Shown piece by piece: positions 38,492 through 42,737 of a stretch of 42,737 bases of DNA. The notes under the pieces were generated by a model, which was not told the DNA's origin, searched no databases, and was given only the letters and a program-made list of their open reading frames with translations. The stretch is from Gammaproteobacteria bacterium (GTDB lineage Bacteria; Pseudomonadota; Gammaproteobacteria; DSM-19610): assembly GCA_011321775.1 (NCBI GenBank), contig DROT01000081.1, positions 1 to 42,737 of the forward strand, read 5' to 3'. A program made the translations under genes and the position numbers. Numbering within the stretch: the stretch's first letter is position 1; every line of letters begins with the position of its first letter.

Positions 38492-39015
38492 CAGTACTGG
38501 TCTTCCAGGTCCGCCTCGAGTTCCTGCGCCTCGTTCAGGAGGCGCGTGAAAAACTGCATCTCCTGCACCAGTGTAACCGCCCGCGCGAGGTCCCCGCCAG
38601 CGTCCAGCTCGGTTGCCAACTCCGCTTCCAGCGCACGGTATTCCTCATCGATCTCGCGCGCCAGCCGGTCGAGGGCCGCCAGTGGATCGGCTTCGCCACG
38701 CACCCCGGCCAGCGCCTCGCGCAATTCCATCTGGCGCATCAGGAATTCCGGATCCTGGTGCGTGCCCTGCTCGTCCATGGTGATGCCCTGCAGCTCCAGC
38801 AGATAACGCGCGCGCCGCAGCGGGTCGATCAGGGTCTGGTAGGCGTCATTGATGTGCGCCGCCTGCTGCACCGACAGACGCCGCTCCTGCTCGCCGGCAC
38901 TGGCATAGCGGTCGGGATGGACGCTGCGCTGCAGATCGCGGTAACGGGCATCCAGCGCGGGACGGTCCAGCGTGTAGCGATGCGGCAGGGCAAACAACTC
39001 GAAATGGTTCTTCAT
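38491..39015 (-). CDS. hscB: Fe-S co-chaperone HscB (J-protein)
   Basis: 174 residues from the ATG of [11 protein letters not shown] (the frame is open 49 codons further upstream, over the iscA end region, without support). J-domain with HPD at 33-35, then the three-helix domain that binds IscU (about 85-170). It stimulates the HscA ATPase and brings IscU to it. It follows iscA by 40 bp. Confidence 0.94.
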   Translation of the reverse strand: MKNHFELFALPHRYTLDRPALDARYRDLQRSVHPDRYASAGEQERRLSVQQAAHINDAYQTLIDPLRRARYLLELQGITMDEQGTHQDPEFLMRQMELREALAGVRGEADPLAALDRLAREIDEEYRALEAELATELDAGGDLARAVTLVQEMQFFTRLLNEAQELEADLEDQY

Positions 39016-39055
39016 GATTTCTGCCAGGCGCGCCCGGTCATCAGCGGTTACGCCG

Positions 39056-39379
39056 TCAGACGTTGAAACTCTCGCCGCAGCCGCACGAATCCTTGACGTT
39101 GGGATTATTGAAACGGAATCCCTCGTTGAGGCCCTCGCGGGTGAAATCCAGCTCGGTGCCATCGATGTACACCAGGCTCTTGGGATCGACGACCACCTTT
39201 ACCCCCTGGTCCTCGAATACCAGGTCCTCGTCCCCGATCTGGTCGACGAACTCGAGCACATAGGCCATGCCGGAACAGCCGGAAGTCCGCACGCCCAGTC
39301 GCAGACCGACACCCTTGCCACGTTGATCCAGGAAATTCTTCACCCGCTCGGCTGCCGCCGGTGTCAGTGTGATTGCCAT
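39056..39379 (-). CDS. iscA: Iron-sulfur carrier IscA
   Basis: 107 residues, A-type carrier. The three Cys are conserved: Cys35 (SGCSGMAY) and Cys99/Cys101 (SCGCGESF). It carries Fe-S clusters, especially [4Fe-4S], to target proteins. It starts only 9 bp after the iscS stop, so there is no space for iscU between them, where it normally stands. Confidence 0.96.
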   Translation of the reverse strand: MAITLTPAAAERVKNFLDQRGKGVGLRLGVRTSGCSGMAYVLEFVDQIGDEDLVFEDQGVKVVVDPKSLVYIDGTELDFTREGLNEGFRFNNPNVKDSCGCGESFNV

Positions 39380-39388
39380 GGTCCCCTC

Positions 39389-40609
39389 CTAGTGTGCCGC
39401 CCACTGCACGCTGTTCAGATCGATGCCTTCCTGGTACATCTCCCACAGCGGTGACAGTTCGCGCAGCTTGTCGATCTTGCTGCGCACCAGTTCCACGGTG
39501 TAGTCGATCTCTTCCTCGGTGGTGAAACGACCGATGGTGAAACGGATCGAGCTGTGCGCCAGCTCGTCGTTGCGTCCGATGGCGCGCAGCACGTAGGACG
39601 GCTCCAGGCTGGCGCTGGTGCAGGCCGAACCCGAGGACACGGCCAGATCCTTGAGCGCCATGATCAGGCTCTCGCCCTCGACGAAATTGAAACTGACATT
39701 CAGGTTGCCGGGAATGCGCTGCTCCAGGTCACCGTTGACATAGACTTCCTCGATATTCTTCAGCCCCTCGAGCAGGCGGTTGCGCAGCGCGAGGATTCTC
39801 TCGTTGTCGGCCGCCATCTCCTCGCGCGCCAGGCGGAAGGCCTCGCCCATGCCCACGATCTGGTGGGTCGGCAGGGTCCCGGACCGCAGGCCGCGCTCGT
39901 GCCCGCCACCGTGCATCTGCGCCTCCAGGCGCACGCGCGGCTTGCGGCGCACATAGAGGGCGCCGATGCCCTTGGGACCATAGATCTTGTGCGCCGAAAA
40001 GGACATGAGATCGACCTTCATCTGCTGCAGGTCAATGGGCACCTTGCCGGCACTCTGGGCAGCGTCGACATGAAACACGATCTTGCGTTCGCGACAGATC
40101 TCACCGAGCGCGGCAATGTCCTGGATGACACCGATCTCGTTGTTGACGTGCATCACGCTGGCGAGGATGGTGTCTTCGCGCAGGGCGCCGCGGAACTTGT
40201 CCAGGTCCAGCAGGCCGCTGGGCTCGGGATCCAGGTAGGTCACCTCGTAGCCTTCCCGCTCCAGCTGGCGGCACGAATCCAGCACCGCCTTGTGCTCGGT
40301 CTTGACGGTCACGATGTGCCTGCCCTGCTTCTTGTAGAAGTGTGCTGCACCCTTGAGCGCCAGGTTGTCGGACTCCGTGGCGCCACTGGTCCATACGATT
40401 TCGCGCGGATCCGCGTTGACCAGATCGGCGACGTGGCGGCGCGCCTCCTCCACCGCCTCGTCGGCCTGCCAGCCGAACACGTGCGAACGGGATGCCGGGT
40501 TACCGAACTGTCCCTCCGGCGTCAGATAGCTGCACATTTTCTCCGCTACGCGCGGGTCTACCGGCGTAGTCGCCGAATAATCGAGATAGATCGGTGTCTT
40601 TACGTTCAT
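39389..40609 (-). CDS. iscS: Cysteine desulfurase IscS
   Basis: 406 residues, close to E. coli IscS (404), and the end [22 protein letters not shown] follows the same terminal pattern. PLP lysine Lys208 ([12 protein letters not shown]), sulfur-carrying Cys330 ([17 protein letters not shown]) in the mobile loop, and [11 protein letters not shown] are present. It takes sulfur from cysteine for clusters, thiolated tRNA and other acceptors. The ATG of MNVKTPIYL has GAAGG about ten bases upstream. It lies between the second desulfurase and iscA. Confidence 0.97.
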   Translation of the reverse strand: MNVKTPIYLDYSATTPVDPRVAEKMCSYLTPEGQFGNPASRSHVFGWQADEAVEEARRHVADLVNADPREIVWTSGATESDNLALKGAAHFYKKQGRHIVTVKTEHKAVLDSCRQLEREGYEVTYLDPEPSGLLDLDKFRGALREDTILASVMHVNNEIGVIQDIAALGEICRERKIVFHVDAAQSAGKVPIDLQQMKVDLMSFSAHKIYGPKGIGALYVRRKPRVRLEAQMHGGGHERGLRSGTLPTHQIVGMGEAFRLAREEMAADNERILALRNRLLEGLKNIEEVYVNGDLEQRIPGNLNVSFNFVEGESLIMALKDLAVSSGSACTSASLEPSYVLRAIGRNDELAHSSIRFTIGRFTTEEEIDYTVELVRSKIDKLRELSPLWEMYQEGIDLNSVQWAAH

Positions 40610-40653
40610 GCCCGTTGAACCTTCAGGTTGATTCCGTTGAATATCCACACTGC

Positions 40654-41802
40654 TCACCAGCCGACCGCGCTTCCGGCGCGGGCGAGCCACTGTATACGTT
40701 CCTGCAATATCCGCAACAGCGCATCGATATCGGCTTCGCTGGTGTCCTTGCCGAGGCTGATACGGATGGCGCCGCGCGCCGTCGGCTCGTCGACCCCCAT
40801 GGCCAGCAGCACGTGGCTGGGCTCGGTCTTGCCACTGGAGCAGGCCGAACCACTGGAGACCGCAATGCCGGCCTTGTCGAGCTGCATCAGCAGCGCTTCA
40901 CCGTCGAAACCGGCGACGGCCAGCTGGACGGTGTTCGGCAGGCGCTCGGCAGAGCGCGCGAATACCTGTATCTGCGGATGCCTCGCCAGCCCGGCCTCGA
41001 GCCGCTCGCGCAGGCTCCGAAGCCGGGCGCTGCGATCGGCCAGGCGGCTGGCGGCGAGTTCGGCCGCCACACCGAAACCGACGATGCCAGCGACGTTTTC
41101 GGTACCGGCCCGCAGGCCGCGCTCCTGGCCACCGCCGCTGAGCAGCGGCACCAGTTCCACCGCCGGGTCCACGATCAGGGCGCCAACGCCCTGGGGGCCG
41201 TACATCTTGTGCGCCGACAGGGTCATCAGCTGCGCGCCGCTGGCGGCGAAATCCAGCGCCACCTTGCCGGCCGCCTGCACCGCGTCGGTGTGAAACAGCG
41301 CCCCGACGCGCCGCGCCGCCTCGGCCAGCAAGCCGAGATCCTGCAGCACCCCGGTCTCGTTGTTGGCAGTCATCGCCGACAGCAGTCGCGTCTCGCGGTG
41401 CAGGCCGGCCTGCAGCGTCTCCGCCGTGACCCGGCACTGGCCGTCGACGCCGACCAGATCGAGTGTCCAGCCGCTGCGCTGCAACTGCCGGGCCGGCTCC
41501 AGCACCGACGGGTGTTCGATGGCAGTCACCGCGATACGCCCCGGCGCCCGTCCCGCGGTGACTGCGTGCAATGCCAGGTTGTTCGCCTCGGTACCGCCGC
41601 TGGTGAAGATCACCTGTGCCGGCTTCACCCCCACCAGGGCCGCGACCTGTTCCCGGGCCGCGTCGATGCGGGCGCGGGCGGCGCGCCCGAACTGGTGGCT
41701 GCTGGACGCGTTGCCGGGCGAACCATCGAGGCAAGCCAGCATGGCGTCGCGGACCGGCTCGTCCACAGGGGTGCTGGCGTTGTAGTCGAGGTACAGCCTC
41801 AT
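40654..41802 (-). CDS. Second cysteine desulfurase, NifS/IscS-like
   Basis: 382 residues, group I desulfurase. PLP lysine Lys199 ([10 protein letters not shown]), catalytic Cys321 in a long loop ([17 protein letters not shown]), and [11 protein letters not shown]. It is shorter than IscS and lacks the IscS C-terminal tail that docks the scaffold. It sits between iscR and iscS with gaps of 10 and 44 bp, so it is under IscR control. Such paired desulfurases occur in some sulfur-oxidising gammaproteobacteria. Its acceptor is unknown. Confidence 0.94.
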   Translation of the reverse strand: MRLYLDYNASTPVDEPVRDAMLACLDGSPGNASSSHQFGRAARARIDAAREQVAALVGVKPAQVIFTSGGTEANNLALHAVTAGRAPGRIAVTAIEHPSVLEPARQLQRSGWTLDLVGVDGQCRVTAETLQAGLHRETRLLSAMTANNETGVLQDLGLLAEAARRVGALFHTDAVQAAGKVALDFAASGAQLMTLSAHKMYGPQGVGALIVDPAVELVPLLSGGGQERGLRAGTENVAGIVGFGVAAELAASRLADRSARLRSLRERLEAGLARHPQIQVFARSAERLPNTVQLAVAGFDGEALLMQLDKAGIAVSSGSACSSGKTEPSHVLLAMGVDEPTARGAIRISLGKDTSEADIDALLRILQERIQWLARAGSAVGW

Positions 41803-41812
41803 GACCCGACCA

Positions 41813-42298
41813 TCAGACCGTATCGACGGTCCTGTCCGCCGGCGCCAGTTCCACGGCGACGTCGCGCGCCGAATCGGCCTCGGCCTGACGCCGCGCCGCG
41901 CCCTGGTCGACCAGCTGCCCCAGGCTGATATCGTTCAGGAAGTCATGGATCTGCTGGCTGAGCTCGGTCCACAATTCGTGGGTGAGACAGCGCTGACCAT
42001 CGTGGCAGTCCCCGCGCCCCCCGCAGCGCGTGGCGTCGACGCTCTCGTCGACCGCCGTGACCACCGCCGCCACCGGGATATCATAGGCCGAACGCGCCAG
42101 CGAGTAGCCACCGCCCGGCCCGCGGGTACTGGACACCAGGCCCTGCTTGCGCAGGCGGGTGAACAGTTGCTCCAGGTAGGACAGGGAGATACCCTGGCGC
42201 TCGGAGATCCCGGCGAGCGTCACCGGCCCTTCGCCGGCATGCAGCGCGAGGTCCAGCATTGCAGTTACGGCGTAGCGACCCTTGCTGGTCAGTTTCAT
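41813..42298 (-). CDS. iscR: Fe-S cluster regulator IscR (Rrf2 family)
   Basis: 161 residues. Winged helix-turn-helix (about 1-65: [47 protein letters not shown]) and a cluster loop with Cys92, Cys98, Cys104 and His107 ([17 protein letters not shown]), the three-Cys-one-His set that binds [2Fe-2S]. In the holo form it represses the isc operon. The ribosome site CCAGGA lies directly against the ATG, so translation may be weak. An IscR box lies 47 bp upstream. Confidence 0.96.
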   Translation of the reverse strand: MKLTSKGRYAVTAMLDLALHAGEGPVTLAGISERQGISLSYLEQLFTRLRKQGLVSSTRGPGGGYSLARSAYDIPVAAVVTAVDESVDATRCGGRGDCHDGQRCLTHELWTELSQQIHDFLNDISLGQLVDQGAARRQAEADSARDVAVELAPADRTVDTV

Positions 42299-42344
42299 TC
42301 CTGGCGGCCCCGATTCAAGCGTCTGAAAACCAGCTTAAAGTGCC

Positions 42345-42369
42345 ATAACCGAGTAAAACAGTCAAGAAT
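42345..42369 (-). promoter_or_regulatory. IscR type 1 binding site and isc promoter
   Basis: On the minus strand the 25 bp fit the type 1 IscR box (ATA-SYY-GACT-RWWW-YAGTC-RRS-TAT) at about 22 of 25 positions: CTTGACTG, TTTT, ACTCGG, TTAT. The TTGACT inside it is the probable -35 of the isc operon, so bound IscR would cover the promoter. The cysE stop codon TGA (42362-42364) lies inside the box. Confidence 0.78.
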
Positions 42370-42737
42370 TATCCCGGTGTGAATCCGGGGGTTTTTCCTC
42401 CTCCAGGCCGGTCTCTATGGGCTCGGTCTTGCACGCACTCTCCAGTTCGCAGGCTTCCAGATCCGGCAACTGCAGGTCGGCCACCTCAGCACCGAGGCTC
42501 TTCAGACCACGGCACATCTCCTCCAGCCGTTTGTCCATGACGTGGATGTGGTCGAGCATGTTGTTGATGGCATTGGCCACCGGGTCGGGCGCATCCTTGG
42601 TGCTGCCGTAGGCATCGAAACCCATCTTCCTGGCAATGGCCTCGCGACGCTTGTCCTGTTCGCTGCGACTGCCACCGACGACACGCCCGGGCACGCCCAC
42701 CACCGTAGCACCGGCGGGCACGTCCTTGATCACCACC
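42362..42737 (-). CDS. cysE: Serine O-acetyltransferase, C-terminal part (5' end outside window)
   Basis: The last 124 codons of the enzyme that makes O-acetylserine, the precursor of cysteine. The end of the left-handed beta-helix is visible (VVIKDVPAGATVVGVPGRVV), then a long charged tail: FDAYGSTKDAPDPVANAINNMLDHIHVMDKRLEEMC, usual in CysE forms beside isc operons. The tail after that is acidic with two further Cys. It is on the same strand as isc and supplies cysteine for the desulfurases that follow. Confidence 0.9.
   Translation of the reverse strand, partial: VVIKDVPAGATVVGVPGRVVGGSRSEQDKRREAIARKMGFDAYGSTKDAPDPVANAINNMLDHIHVMDKRLEEMCRGLKSLGAEVADLQLPDLEACELESACKTEPIETGLEEEKPPDSHRDNS

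Noticed and set aside
36638-38806. 722-codon frame opposite hscA and hscB
   Set aside because: A high-GC antisense shadow: it is His/Gly/Val-rich, has no domain and mirrors the codons of real genes. The same holds for the long plus frames opposite mltF, guaA and guaB.

Overview
The window is high-GC gammaproteobacterial chromosome. Protein-level resemblance and gene order (guaBA, xseA, the hisS-yfgM-bamB-der set, rodZ-pilW-rlmN and an isc operon beside cysE) suggest a Chromatiales-like or sulfur-oxidizer-like lineage. I cannot name the species.

Layout. (1) 1-5783: the end of ppc, then a leftward block of a conserved hypothetical gene, tadA, a SLC13-type transporter with RCK_C domains, the lytic transglycosylase mltF and the HNH protein yajD. 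A 165-bp single-hairpin repeat separates ppc from the convergent block. (2) 5784-21808: an accessory block of about 16 kb between yajD and guaA. It holds a glycine-zipper protein with a lipoprotein, two LysR regulators each divergent from redox genes (azoreductase with a CMD-family protein; an MDR oxidoreductase), a leftward five-gene set (EamA exporter, ABM monooxygenase, alpha/beta-hydrolase, cupin, PPOX flavoprotein), several frameshifted genes, a 291-bp nested-palindrome element, a truncated second copy of the guaA 3' end, a DUF2235 remnant, a histone-fold DUF1931/HdeD/YfdX cassette and an IS91-type transposase remnant. (3) 21809-42737: core genes, namely guaA, guaB, xseA, an M23 peptidase, mlaA, der, bamB, yfgM, hisS, rodZ, pilW, rlmN, then iscX-fdx-hscA-hscB-iscA-iscS, a second cysteine desulfurase, iscR and the end of cysE.

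How they fit together. The core genes serve GMP synthesis (guaBA), outer-membrane upkeep (bamB, mlaA), cell shape and pili (rodZ, pilW), translation (hisS, rlmN, tadA, der) and Fe-S cluster assembly. The Fe-S operon has two tandem cysteine desulfurases but no iscU, and it starts from a promoter carrying an IscR-type box that overlaps the cysE stop codon. Compared with the order I know from Pseudomonas, ispG and ndk are also absent from their usual places here.

The most notable accessory features are the nested cruciform-forming element (17860-18150), the repeated guaA 3' end that frames a 3.6-kb segment, and the histone-fold/HdeD/YfdX cassette inside that segment. Single-base frameshifts occur only in the accessory block, while every core gene reads through, which points to decay of acquired DNA rather than to general sequence error.
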